64,000 nt of DNA from NCBI GenBank assembly GCA_963277665.1, contig OY728157.1:364698067-364762066 (forward strand), read 5' to 3'. Origin of the DNA: Viscum album. Its lineage: Eukaryota; Streptophyta; Magnoliopsida; Santalales; Viscaceae. Numbering within the stretch: position 1 is the first letter of the stretch; every line of letters begins with the position of its first letter. The notes beneath the pieces were generated by a model, which worked only from the letters and a program-made list of their open reading frames with translations, was not told where the DNA came from and ran no database searches. This document shows, in pieces, positions 48,985 to 59,698 of this stretch. The position numbers and the translations under genes are program-made.

Positions 48985-49245
48985 CCTTCGAGGAAATACC
49001 TTTTTGGTATTCTTCTATGTGGTGTACCTTTTTGATACTTACCTTCATGGTGATACCTTTGTAGTATTATTTTGTGTGGCGTACCATTATGGTACTTAAC
49101 TTCATGGGGATACATTTGTTGTGTTCTTTTTTGTGGAGTACCTTTGTAGTACATACCTTAGTGGTGATTTCTTCATGGTATTCTTCTATGTGGCATTAAC
49201 TTTTTGGTACTTACCCTTGTGGTGTTACATTCGTGGTATTTTTTC
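48985..49245. repeat. Minisatellite B in the 3' LTR
   Basis: Counterpart of 41085-41345, with the same 56-58-base period. The TACC...GGTA dyads are more eroded. Confidence 0.8.
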
Positions 49246-49910
49246 CTACATGGAACAATTATACTTTGGCTAAGAGTTGGGCCTTGTGTTTCTTCATGAA
49301 TGATATGGGTATACTTGATAACATAGGTATATGTATGGGGATATACCTAAGTAATATTGTGAGATGTTTTCATGATTTTTGGTTTATCCTTTTTGGGTTT
49401 TGTGAGACCTTCGAGCGTCTCGGGGTCCCTATAGAGTATCGTTATAATCCCCCCTGCACGGGCTACACCCGCACCTTGTTGTGTTCAGTGCAGACAACAG
49501 ACATCGCTGACTGAGGAAAAGAGTACCAGGACTAGAGGTATCTTGGAGGTGTACATTAGACGAGGCGTACCGTAGAGATGACTCTTTGAGAGCCGTACCT
49601 ACCCTACAGGTCGGGTCCTTGGTGGGAGTTCATAAGAGCTGCTTCAGTTTACTTGTACTCTTATGTTTTCTTGTACTTTACAGTTGGGCATGTTTTTTAG
49701 CCCCTTTTCTTACCGTATAAAATTTTTTACTATATAGTTTACTTGTGTTTGTATCTTTCTGTGTGCATGGTTTTGTGTGTTTACTGGTTATAAAGAGAAT
49801 TCCTTTTTGGTTTTAGAGAATATGCCTTCAGTGCTATTCTCCAACCCCTGGCCTATAGAAGATGGGCTTGGGGTAGTCACAACATGGGCCCCAGGGGACG
49901 GGTCATGAAA

Positions 49911-49915
49911 TAATT
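49911..49915. repeat. Target-site duplication TAATT, right
   Basis: Perfect partner of 38905-38909. Confidence 0.9.
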
Positions 49916-50689
49916 ACCTCAACATAAAATATAATGTAAACCCTAAAGGTTTTCAATAACATTAATCTTTCGTCCAAAAATTTTAAAGGCATTCCTCTTG
50001 AAATAAAATTTTCAGTAAAATATATTCAAAGGGTCGTATTTACCAACATGTTTCTCAAAATATACATAATATTGATGAACTAAAATCATGTAAAACCTAC
50101 AAAATATGTGTCTAATAATTTTAAATTATAATCAAACATAAACTCATAAACCCATAATGGTATCCATAACTCTTAATATAGTGTAACATGGAGGAATATA
50201 TGCTTCCAAAATATAATTCAACCTTTATTAATTAAATATGGTATTATCATAGAAAAAAAATCCATGACAGTATGTTTTCATCCTTAAATCAATAGAATTT
50301 CAAATGTGATTTAATTACTTGTAAATCCATGTAGATGGAGATAATCAATGCTAATAATCACATCATGTTACCCTATGGGATGAACTATAATATTTTCATA
50401 AGCCCCCTTCAAGAAAAATCAAAATTGAAATTATAATGTAAGTATTGGAATACAAGTTCACCCTAATTACCATGATTGACTATATACATTTTTATTTTAT
50501 AAGATTTACCTTTATCCTTTTTTATTCATAAGTTGAGGCTTATTATCCTTAATATACCTTATATTGGGGAATTTAATTGCATAATTCCAAAAATCCTCCC
50601 ACTTGAAGCACTTGAGTGTGGGTGGTACATTTTTTAGAGAATTATATCTATTTGTATCATTTGATAACTTCTTCAAATTACTTCAATAT
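49916..50689 (-). other. Gypsy 2 internal region, unreadable
   Basis: By position this should hold the protease and RT of gypsy 2. I find no DSG, FIDD or RNase H motif on the minus strand. Either it is too decayed or, more likely given its length, most of the PR-RT-RNase H segment has been deleted. Confidence 0.4.
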
Positions 50690-51420
50690 TTGATTTCTTA
50701 ATGAACTTATTTATGACACTTAAAATATTCACCAATCTCCTTAAGACCGTTTCCTCCAAGTTTCCTACCACACTTCAAGAATGAATAAAATATTGTATAC
50801 TTATCTTTACGGTTCTTAATATTTCCCATGAACTTCATATTATATTTATTATCAAAAAAATGTGATTGATGGTAACCACAATCTCTATATCCACCATGAG
50901 AGAACATTAAATGATTTCTTCATCGAAACTGATATACCTTATATCTAAGTCCCATCTAATACGTAGTTTTAATCCACTAAAGTATCAATGATCCTGAATT
51001 TCAGGATGAATCATATTTCTAGAAGTGTACCTCAAAAGTCTTGTAAAATTTTCCTCCTAGGTTCCAGATGATTCAATAACCTTGTACAGTGTCTCAGAGA
51101 ATTCCAAACTCAATTTCTAAATAAAAAATATGAGGGACATAATTATTGAAAAATATTATCTTAAACTCATCCCACTCCATGAAGTTAATTTTAACTTATT
51201 TCCATATATTCTTGAAGATATTCCATTATTGATCAACTTCACCTTATATACTTTAGATTGAAAAAATGACCTTTTCATGTTTTGAACACTAGATAATGGA
51301 ACATAACTTTTCAGTTCTATTGATACATTTATCAGTAACTATAGGATCATCAAAATTTCTAATAGATGGTGGACGTTACCTCTTGAAGTCCCAAAGGAAT
51401 GTTGTTCCCTCCTTTTCAGA
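50690..51420 (-). pseudogene. Gag of gypsy 2
   Basis: On the minus strand at about 51300-51420 the motif 'FDDPIVTDKCINRTEKLC' matches F.G..DP..A..WI..LE.IF. At about 51130-51200 'FMEWDEFKIIFFNNYVP' matches W.EFK..F...Y.P. At 50690-50730 'EYFKCHK' is the start of the zinc knuckle C..C...GH....C. Frameshifts separate the parts. The order is correct for an element whose 5' LTR lies to the right (52124). Confidence 0.75.
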
Positions 51421-52104
51421 TTTGGAAGTTAATCATGATTCATAGCTTGAGAAAGTTGTATGAGTAAAGAAATGAGATTTTTCATTCTATCTCCCACAAT
51501 ATTCAATTTCTCGGGAGAATAATAATTACATTTTCCATTGTATCTAGCATTAATATGGTTCCTTCTTTCTACAACCATCGACTAAACTAAAAAATTCCTA
51601 GTATTAGAAAAACTAATCATAGTTTTATAATCACTAATTGTAGTGGGAAATCCCAGAATCATAAAAACCACTTATATGTTTTCTAAATCATTTCACTTTC
51701 TTTTCAATATATAATACCTTAGGTATAACCAAATTCATTCATGGTCATTATTTAAATCCTTCATGATGGTTCGTAATGTGTTTGATAATTTGCAAATAAT
51801 CTCCCTAGGAGTGTCAAACTAGGTGCATAGTTAGACCTGTTGTCATGAGCCAGGAAACAATCATGTCAAACCTGTTGCACCTTTTTTAGATTTATTACAC
51901 CTAAGAAAATATGTGACAAATCCACATACACTTGAAAAATATAGATTGCTATTTATTTCATGGAAACCACTCGATCTATACTTTACCAATATTCAAAGAT
52001 ATGGTCTTATACATAGAATTGTACTTAGAATTATCTTTAGATATATCCGTAGGTACCTCACTAAGGTTTTCTTATCCTATTCTACAATGTTTAACAAAAC
52101 CTAT
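51421..52104 (-). other. Gypsy 2 leader region
   Basis: Lies between gag and the primer-binding site. No further coding trace is recognised. The plus-strand open stretch 51913-52140 is on the wrong strand and overlaps the primer-binding site. Confidence 0.4.
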
Positions 52105-52119
52105 CCTCTGATAAAACCA
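52105..52119 (-). promoter_or_regulatory. Primer-binding site of gypsy 2
   Basis: The plus strand CCTCTGATAAAACCA is close to the complement of TGGTATCAGAGC, with an inserted base. It sits 4 bases from the LTR start at 52124, the right place and strand for a minus-strand element. Confidence 0.55.
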
Positions 52120-52639
52120 ATAATGAACCAGGATATTTGAACATAGATATTAAATATTTTTATTTGAACACTCATTTCATTAAAAAAACATTATTGAGGA
52201 TTATAAATGTATAGTTCTTTTAGAACATTGGAAAAATAAATAAAAGTATCAATAAGTGTTCTACATCATCTCCCACTTATTTTTTAATATTTAGAATCAT
52301 TCTATGATATATGACACATAATACAAATTATTATAAAATAGGTAAATAAAACATAATAAGGGTGAGATTAGATGCTCAGTAAGGCTAAACAAGGGAGATG
52401 CATAAGAATAACATAAGAATCCGGGTATGATTATATGATAATGGAATTTTAAAACCATACCATACATATCAAAGATCACAATATTAATTCATGGAATAAT
52501 TATTGGAGGTTCGTAAAACTTGAATCATAAAAAATAAAAAATTATGATCTATGAGATCATAACATTGGCATAATTCATAGTATTATGGAAGACACAAAAT
52601 AATATAAAATCTTATATCATGGATACCGACCAAGAAAAT

Positions 52640-52790
52640 CATAATATGTTAGGATTCAGCTAATCACCCATGTTCCAAATTTGGGCTTTGGATAACCTCC
52701 CTTGTGCCCTCTTTTTGGCTTGGTCTAACCACTGGGGTACTATATTTTTGGTTTGGATAACCTCTAGTATACCCTTTGAATTCGTATAAC
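52640..52790. repeat. Minisatellite of about 32 bp in LTR 2
   Basis: Copies of TGGATAACC... at 52689, 52720 and 52754, plus weaker ones. Counterpart of 31921-32085. Confidence 0.6.
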
Positions 52791-54215
52791 ATTAATGTTT
52801 ACCCATTGCATTCGATGACAATATCGGTACCACCCATATTTAGTTATAATGTGCCCCTTATTTGTTTATAACATAACCACAATCACAAAATAAAAAATGT
52901 ACATAGATACACCACAATATAATAAAATATTCATCACATAATAACCCATTAAATGAAATGGGTTTCATAAAACATTACATCATACCATAACCTATTGAAA
53001 GGAAGTGGATCCCACTATTTTATCATAATTTTTTCATAGTATAATCTTGGGAAAAGTAATGGGTTTTATAAACATATCTCCATAATAAACATAAAAAGTA
53101 AAAAGAAAGAATAAATATGGAATCATAGGATTATATCCCTATAAATTACTAAGAAACATCAAAGTATTCTATCTTCGATGGAAAATGATTTCAAGAGAAA
53201 AATCACATGGAAAATTTCTTGAGGAAAATAATCTTTCTTTGAAAATAAAATTTTAAAGACGAGAAATTCATAGAATATTTCGGTTATTAATTTCTTTTAA
53301 AATAACCATGAAAACTTACAAAGGAATATTTTAAAATCATTTAAAACATTTCTTGAGGAAAATAAATTTTCTTTGAAAATAACTTTTTAAAAATAAAATT
53401 CATAACAAAATTTTAAATCATTTAAAAAATATAAAAATTAAGGCTAATAAATGAATATTTAAAACAGTTAGTAGTATTTATTGAAGAAAATTTTGTATAT
53501 TATTAAAAAATATATTGTTTTCACATGTTCGGGAGAAGCCCAAAGGGACTTATATTGAATATGACACGAATATTCATTTTATTTTTTAAAAAATTTATAA
53601 AAATGCAAAAAATGACATCAAAAAATTATATTTAAACATTAAATATTTTTGAAAACATTTTTAGAAAACTTGGATATATAATAAATTTTTTTTGACTAAA
53701 GAGAGAAATAAAGTTGATTTTCTTTAAAAACCATCTTTTAGAATAAAATGTACATGAAGTGATGAAAATGTAAGAAAAAATTTAATTCTAAAGAAATAAA
53801 CAGTGTGTATGAAACATAATGTATTTCTTGAGACATATATAATAATATTTCATCATCCAAAGCAGAATCATAAATAATCCCAATAAACAATGAGATTGTA
53901 ACATCCATCGTTTACCACTATAGTATATTTTCAATCGTAGGACCATTAAATAATAACATATAAGGAAAATATTAACATAATTAAAGAAGGAAATACATGA
54001 TATAAAATATAAAAGGGGTAGTATATATAACTCACATAAAAATATAGGTGCGTAACATAACTTATGTCTTAAATAAGGCCATTTGAGACAAAAATCACTT
54101 ACAGGTTTGGCATCTTTTGAACCGTAAGCACCATGAAATAAAGATACTAAAATGTTTATTTCAACAAATACAATTATTAGTAAGTACATCATTATATCCA
54201 TTCGATATTGTGGTG

Positions 54216-54330
54216 ATGGAAAACGAATAACATTGGTTGGTGAGGCGGTCCATCATACACATGATCAAGAATTGTGTTTCCCATTTGATGGAAGAGGAGA
54301 TGGATATAGGTTATAAATTTAACATAATAT
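54216..54330. repeat. Single copy of the 187-bp unit in LTR 2
   Basis: GGTTGGTGAGGCGGTCC core, followed by CCCATTTGATGGAAGAGGAGATGG. It is closest to the last copy of the array in LTR 1 (35893-36000, ACCATTTGATGGAGATGAG). Confidence 0.7.
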
Positions 54331-55806
54331 AATATTAGTGTATAGTAGATAATTTTTTATTCTATTATCATATTTTAAGAATATTTTCAGGATTTCTAAT
54401 AATAAGTAATATAAAAATTTCTCATTAAAAACTTTATCACTTCTCTGTGAAACCTATTTAAGATTAACACAAAACATTCCTTGGTTTTCTTTCTGTTCTA
54501 AAAATTGAATATAATAAATGGGTAGATAATTAAGTTAATTTTTTTGATTTTTATTGGATAAAATAAGTGTTTTGGATGTGTGAAGAGGGGAAAAGGGTTG
54601 GTGGCCTGTTAAAAGAGGGGGATGGGACACACATGAAATGTTTAAAAATAATAAATGTCACCATGTTTTTCACATTATAATAGGATAAAAAATGAGATAT
54701 TATCAAACCATAGATGGGATAGAGTTCAAATATGTCTATAAAATGAATATTGCACATGTTTATCGGTCAATTTACCCCTTATCGTTTTAGTTTAACCCTG
54801 GTAAACTCGTATTAGACTTAACCATGAAAATTAATTTTTACTATTTATCTATTTATTTGAAAAAAATTACGTAAAACTTATTATATAATATAAATTATTT
54901 ATATTCTCAATATGGAACACATTTTACCAAATTACATTCACATTAGTGGAAAAAATTAATTTAAAATTAAAAATGTTGATGCGATGAAAAAGTGGTATAA
55001 AAAATAGAAAATTTTCAAATGTTTAAAATGTTTTTATATAAAAATTTAATATTAAATTAAATCTAATAACCTAATTTGAATTAATATAAATATAAATAAA
55101 TAATTTTTGTCTTAAAACCAATTTAAAATATTATTTATTTTTTAAATTCTTTGAATTAAAAGAAAGTTTCTAATATGAAAAAAAAAATTCACTGTTAATT
55201 GAAAATTTAATGTTTTTCAAATATTCAACAAAAATAACTGAAAGATTATTTAAATATTATTATTTAAAAAATTGATTTTCATTTTTTAATATCAATATTA
55301 TAAAAGTGGTAAAAATTAATTTTAAAATAATTGCACAAATTTTGGAAAAACATCTTTTTTGAAATAATATAGTTTTTAAGCATAAAATTCGACTTATTGT
55401 ATATTATTAATAGAAAACACATAATATGGATGTTAAAAACTTTCTTGAATTTATAATATATAAATTTCAGAAAAATCATTCGAAAAAAGTGATTTATTTG
55501 ATTTATTGGGACAAAAAACATTTTTTCGATTAAAAATAGTTTTTTTAAAAAAAATTATTTAATTTTCATCTTTATTTAGGGGCCACTAAAGAAATAATTT
55601 TATATACATATGTAAAAAATTTATTTTCATAATATAATTTTTTTATTGCAATTGTAAATATATATCAACTATAGAATATTTGGAATACCTTTTTTCACTT
55701 GATGATTTTTTGATGATTTTTTAAGAAAAAAAATACACTATTCCGATTCTATCTATTATATATATATTTTTAGTTTTAAATATATAATAAGTAAAAGGGA
55801 AATAAT

Positions 55807-55939
55807 ATGAAAAATATATTCAATCTGTTTGTTTCCATTCCATCTATTGATTTAAGGTTTAATACTAAAATTTTAGTAATTAATCTTGTAAATCTAATTG
55901 TAGTGGTAGGTATATTGATATTTATTTGAATGGGAGTGT
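55807..55939 (+). pseudogene. atpF: Plastid atpF exon 1 copy (ATP synthase CF0 subunit b)
   Basis: It starts at ATG 55807: 'MKNIFNLFVSIPS', then 'LRFNTKILVINLVNL' and 'VVVGILIFI'. This follows the plastid AtpF N-terminus (MKNVTDSFV...FNTDIL.TN..NL.VVLGVLIFFGKGV). One in-frame TGA lies at the end. The exon is followed by GTGTGAG, a group II intron 5' end. In plastids subunit b forms the stator stalk of ATP synthase in the thylakoid; this nuclear copy is dead. Confidence 0.85.
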
Positions 55940-56740
55940 GTGTGAGTTGTTTATTTCAAGAATTGGATAGATTTAACAAAATGTACATTTATGTTCATTA
56001 AACTAGGATAAATTGGTTCATGATGTCATGAATGACTTATAAATAAATGATTTAATTCAATGAAAATATCTAAAGGAAGAACCACATCATTTCTTTATTT
56101 ATTTTGGTAAATATACTTTGAATCTCTATCACCTAGTCATGTAGACCATTATTAACATGGCTAAAACTAAGTATATTTAAGACCATATGAAACATGGTAA
56201 TCTTTCAACCACTAACAATTTTTTTTTTCTACCACTATCTATACCTTTTATGGTGTGGAGTGACTATATTTTTTTTATTGAAAATAAATAAATACTTGGG
56301 TATTTTTTCGATGTAAGACACTCATGTCGATAAAATTATTAAACTCATTTTTTTTTGAAATAATGGGGTTTTACTTTGATTGTATTTATATTATATTATG
56401 CTATATTAATTATGTAATATTATGTTGGATCAATGAACTATAATATATATGAAATTCATCTACGTTAAATTTTTGGATTAGACAAAAAGAAACAACTTTG
56501 TTGACAATTTTACATATTTTTCAGAAGTTTCCTTTGAGTATTATTTGATTATTAGTGATTCATTTGATTTTTTTGAATATTCAAAGATATGAGAAGATAT
56601 ACTAATTGAATGAAAAATATTGAGAATGAAATACATAAAATACCCATGAGCATGAGAACCAAATTAATTAAAAGATTCATGTTTGGTTCTGGAAGGGATC
56701 ATAGATGTTTTGAAAGGGAAAAATCATCCACATTAATTAT
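55940..56740 (+). other. atpF: atpF group II intron copy
   Basis: It starts GTGTGAG. Near the 3' end, 56653-56693 contains GAGAACC and, after a short A-rich loop, GGTTCTG. This is the domain V hairpin of the atpF group II intron, followed by GGAAGGGATCATAGA and an AAATCATCCAC stretch as in plastid copies. Retention of the intron shows a DNA-level transfer, not a spliced RNA. Bases are heavily AT-shifted. Confidence 0.8.
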
Positions 56741-57099
56741 GTTATTTATTAGAGAAATGAAAATAGTGGATTTTGAAACCAATTCATAATTCATATTATC
56801 TATATAAGAAAACCATTAAACTATTATAAAAATCCCAATTTAACTTATAGAAAGTAAAAATGGAAAAAATATATGTTTTGAGTTAATGGATACTCTGAGA
56901 TCGAATAAGAAAAATAAAATTTGATTCAGTATACTTATATAACTTTAGAATGATTAAAAAATTACAAAAACCAAACTATTTATTTTGAACAAAAATGTGC
57001 AATTCATCAAGAACAACAACAGATTTTACAACAAGCCTTACAGTGACCATTATAATTTTTGAATACTTGTTTGCGGTGATGAAATAAATAATGGATTAG
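56741..57099 (+). pseudogene. atpF: Plastid atpF exon 2 copy
   Basis: Legible pieces in order: 'LLEK', 'WILKPIHNS', 'VNGYSEIE', 'NLIQYTYITLE', 'NYKNQTIYFEQ', 'QQILQQALQ', 'FLNTCL', and the last residues 'FAVMK', stop, 'IMD' and TAG at 57097-57099. These track the plastid protein ([66 protein letters not shown]). About 15-18 residues (NNELHLRTI...) before the end are deleted. Multiple stops. Confidence 0.88.
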
Positions 57100-57173
57100 T
57101 TTTTATATTTCTATTTTCTTGGAATTTTTTTATTGATTTAATTCTTTAAAATATATTTTTTAACTAATCTACT

Positions 57174-58558
57174 ATGGTATAAAGTATTTATTCTAAAAAT
57201 TTAGTAATATTATCGAGGAACGTATTGAGTGGTACGATAGAGATGTCAATATTATTCATATCAGTACCATACTAAAATTAAGCGATGCCATTGCTCGTAT
57301 TCATGGTCTAGATGAAGTAATCACAGGTGAATTATTATAATTTGAAGAGGTTTTAATTATCATTTCTCCGAATCTAGAATCAAATAATGTTGGTGTTGTG
57401 TTAATGGGTGACAATTTGATGATAGAAGAAGGAATTTATGTAAACTAAACCTTGCATAATTTCTCAAATACATGTTATCAAGGCCTTTTTATATCGTGTT
57501 ATAAATGAAGTAGCTAAACCTATTGATGGAAGATGTGAAATATCTACTTCTGAATCTTGATTAATTGAATATATTGCATGATGTATTATTTATATATTTT
57601 CATATATGAAACTCTTCAAATAGGTCTTATTTATATTTATTCGATAATACCTATTGTTCATTGTCAATGAGAATTAATTTTTGGAGACTTAAAGACTATA
57701 AAACTACAGTATCCACAGATACTATTCTCAATCAAAGGGCCAAAATGTAATATCTATTTATGTAGATATTGGTAAAAAAGAATCTTTTGTGGCCTAGGTA
57801 TTAACTACTTTCCTTTAAATTAGAGTGTTAGAATACACTATTTTTGTTGCCGAATTGGTATAATCCTGTACAACATTACAATATATTGTCCCTTATACAT
57901 AAGCCTCTTCAGATGAATATTTTATGTACTAATAACAACACACATTAATTATTTATGATGATATCTCTAAAAAATTACAAAATTATCATCAAATGTCACT
58001 TCTATTATGAAGACTGCCAGGCCATGAAGCTTATCTAGGAGATGTATTTTATTTTCTTTCACATATTTTGGAAAGTGCCACTAAATTAAGTTCCAGTTTA
58101 GGTGAGGGAAGTATGACTGCTTCACCCATTATAGAGAATCAATCGAGAGATGTTTCAGCTTATATTCCTTCTGATGTCACTTCCATCAAGGATGGTCAAA
58201 TATATTTTTTTCCGATCTATTTAATACTGGAATAAGACCTTCAATTAATGTGGTTATTTCCATTTCCAAAGTGGAACCTTCAGATCAAATTTAATCCATG
58301 AAACAAGTAGCCATAAAATCAAAATGGAAGCTATCTCAATTCACAGAATTAGAATCCTTTGTATAATTTGTTTTAGACATCGATAAAGGTACTCTGAATC
58401 AATTGGAAAGAGGATAATGATTATGTAAATTAATCAAAAAATACCAATTAGCTCGTCTTATGGTGGAAGAGAATATCATAACAATTTATACGAGAATGAA
58501 TGGGTTTCTTGATGTATTATAAATTAGTCAAGTATGGTTAAGTAGAAAGTCTTATATT
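57174..58558 (+). pseudogene. atpA: Plastid atpA copy (ATP synthase CF1 alpha), 3'-truncated
   Basis: The ATG at 57174 follows the atpF-atpA spacer. Readable blocks: 'IARIHGLDEVITGELL', '[16 protein letters not shown]' (57385-57430), 'STDTILNQRAK' (about 57700), '[17 protein letters not shown]' as '[16 protein letters not shown]' (about 58000), '[16 protein letters not shown]' (about 58085-58130) and 'NGFLDVL' (about 58500). All fall in the order of plastid AtpA. The last 60 or so residues are missing because the insertion ends at 58558. Alpha is a catalytic-ring subunit of plastid ATP synthase; many stops make this copy dead. Confidence 0.93.
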
Positions 58559-58686
58559 AGATAATAATATTTTAATAGTATGTCTGTTTTCATTAAAACT
58601 CATTATTTCATGTAAAATAATCTATCAAATGAAAAAGAATATTTTTGAAATAAACATTTCCTAAAAACATTGGGAATTTCACTACA
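58559..58686 (-). repeat. LTR 2 of gypsy 2, right part
   Basis: ATAATAATATTTTAATAGT and CATTATTTCATGTAAAATAA line up with ATAATAATTTTTAATAGT and GTGTTTCATGTAATGCAA at 37403-37460 in LTR 1. It ends at CTACA (58686). This resumption of LTR sequence defines the right edge of the plastid insertion. Confidence 0.65.
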
Positions 58687-59698
58687 TGAGTATTTATCTA
58701 TATTAAAATAAATATCTAGCTTTTTTTCATTAGTTGAGATCTTTATCTATCGAAAAAAAATCCAAGGCATGTCAATTAAATCTTAATTAATATCAATTTA
58801 ATGAAACCTTTCTTTTAAATACCATTATTTATATTATTAGTAAGTAACATTCAATCAATCACTAATTCAACGTGATAAGTTCATGTTCCACTTATTGTGG
58901 ACTTCATGTAAGTGGTATTGAATTTACATTTATCATTTAAATACTTCGACTCCTTTTTTATTTCCTTGATCTCTAAATCCTTCCCTTTAATTTATAAGTA
59001 ATCACAACTATTCTCAAAAAATATTATTTTCAATGTTTTATCATCTATTTAATTTTTTTTTGGATATGGATACAATTAGAATTTAGTTCTTTCTCTTTAA
59101 ACATTTTTTTCTCAGATGCATACAAAATTTATATGAGTACATCACTTGTAATTTTAATTTTTACATCCATTATTGTAATTAATTCATCTAAGGACAACTC
59201 CCCATTATTTAAAATTTTATTTTTAAAATCCAATTCTACTATAAAAACATAAAACACTCCATTAATGATATCAATTTTATCCAAATTTTCCAATAAATAT
59301 TTGATATCACCTTGTTTTATGTAAGAAAATCCCCCATATTAAAAATATATATTATTTACACATCTTTAGAAAAATAATAAATTCATTATAAATCCATGGG
59401 GAAGTCGATAAATTTATATTTATGAGAATCTTCCATAACATTTCTATAAAAATATTTACAAAAAAACTAAATTCCACTTACCTAAATATGGATGTTCTTA
59501 TTCTTAGGGGTTTTCTTATTCACACTCCTCATATTCTCACCTTTTGATATTAAAAAATTCTCTCTAAATTCCCTATAAAAACTTTTAAGAGGAATAAATC
59601 CTTCTTATTTTTTTTGTTTTCCTATATATCACCTACCAACATATTCTAAATGTTGAGGCACACTAAATAGATTTCTTAAACACTTCACAAGATATAAA
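58687..59698. other. AT-rich DNA, no supported feature
   Basis: Right flank of gypsy 2. No transposon protein, array or RNA gene is recognised. A long but frame-broken minus-strand pattern around 59100-59300 might be retroelement gag, but this is not supportable. Confidence 0.45.

Larger units (their letters stand above)
38910..49910 (+). mobile_element. Complete Tekay-like Ty3/gypsy chromovirus, coding-dead
   Basis: An 11.0-kb element with LTRs at 38910-42020 and 46869-49910, both beginning TGTAAAGACCC and ending ...GGTCATGA(C/A)A, a TAATT target duplication, a decayed initiator-Met primer-binding site, gag, PR, RT, RNase H, INT and a polypurine tract. Pol ends in a GGRM-type terminus ('KVGRM') that runs into the LTR, as in Tekay/Del chromoviruses. 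The LTRs differ by roughly a fifth by eye, so the insertion is old. It lies inside gypsy 2 and is therefore younger than it. Confidence 0.93.
46869..49910 (+). repeat. 3' LTR of the complete chromovirus
   Basis: 3042 bases, TGTAAAGACCC to CATGAAA (terminal CA mutated to AA). It carries the same TATA box (47396), inverted repeat (47163-47200), GC-rich segment (about 47840-48310) and minisatellites (48705-48895, 48985-49245) as the 5' LTR. Confidence 0.93.
52124..55690 (-). repeat. LTR 2 of gypsy 2 (5' LTR), left part
   Basis: It aligns with LTR 1 from TGAACC (against TGACCC at 31426) through to about 55690, where plastid-derived DNA begins. LTR homology resumes at 58559. It has one copy of the 187-bp unit (54216-54330) and the 32-bp minisatellite (52640-52790). 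The minus-strand open frame 53788-54201 shares a short stretch ('GLFMI') with one in LTR 1, but both are broken elsewhere. Confidence 0.7.
55690..58558 (+). pseudogene. Nuclear copy of plastid DNA (atpF-atpA)
   Basis: About 2.87 kb inserted in LTR 2 of gypsy 2. It keeps plastid gene order and strand: atpF exon 1, group II intron, exon 2, a short spacer, then atpA without its last part. Many stops and indels show long residence in the nucleus. The left border is approximate. The right border is sharp, where LTR homology resumes at 58559. The atpH gene is not included. Confidence 0.9.
31426..58686 (-). mobile_element. Large nested Ty3/gypsy element (gypsy 2), heavily interrupted
   Basis: Two diverged copies of one LTR (31426-37519 and 52124-58686) flank internal remnants. 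Reading leftward on the minus strand these are: primer-binding site (52105-52119), gag (about 51000-51420), zinc knuckle (50690-50730), and integrase with pol C-terminus (37560-38760). Protease, RT and RNase H are missing. Inserted into it are a Tat-type solo LTR, a SINE-like piece, a complete 11.0-kb chromovirus and plastid DNA. Without these it is about 12 kb. LTR ends read TGACCC / TGAACC (plus-strand left) and CTACA (plus-strand right of copy 2). I could not match a target duplication. Confidence 0.75.
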
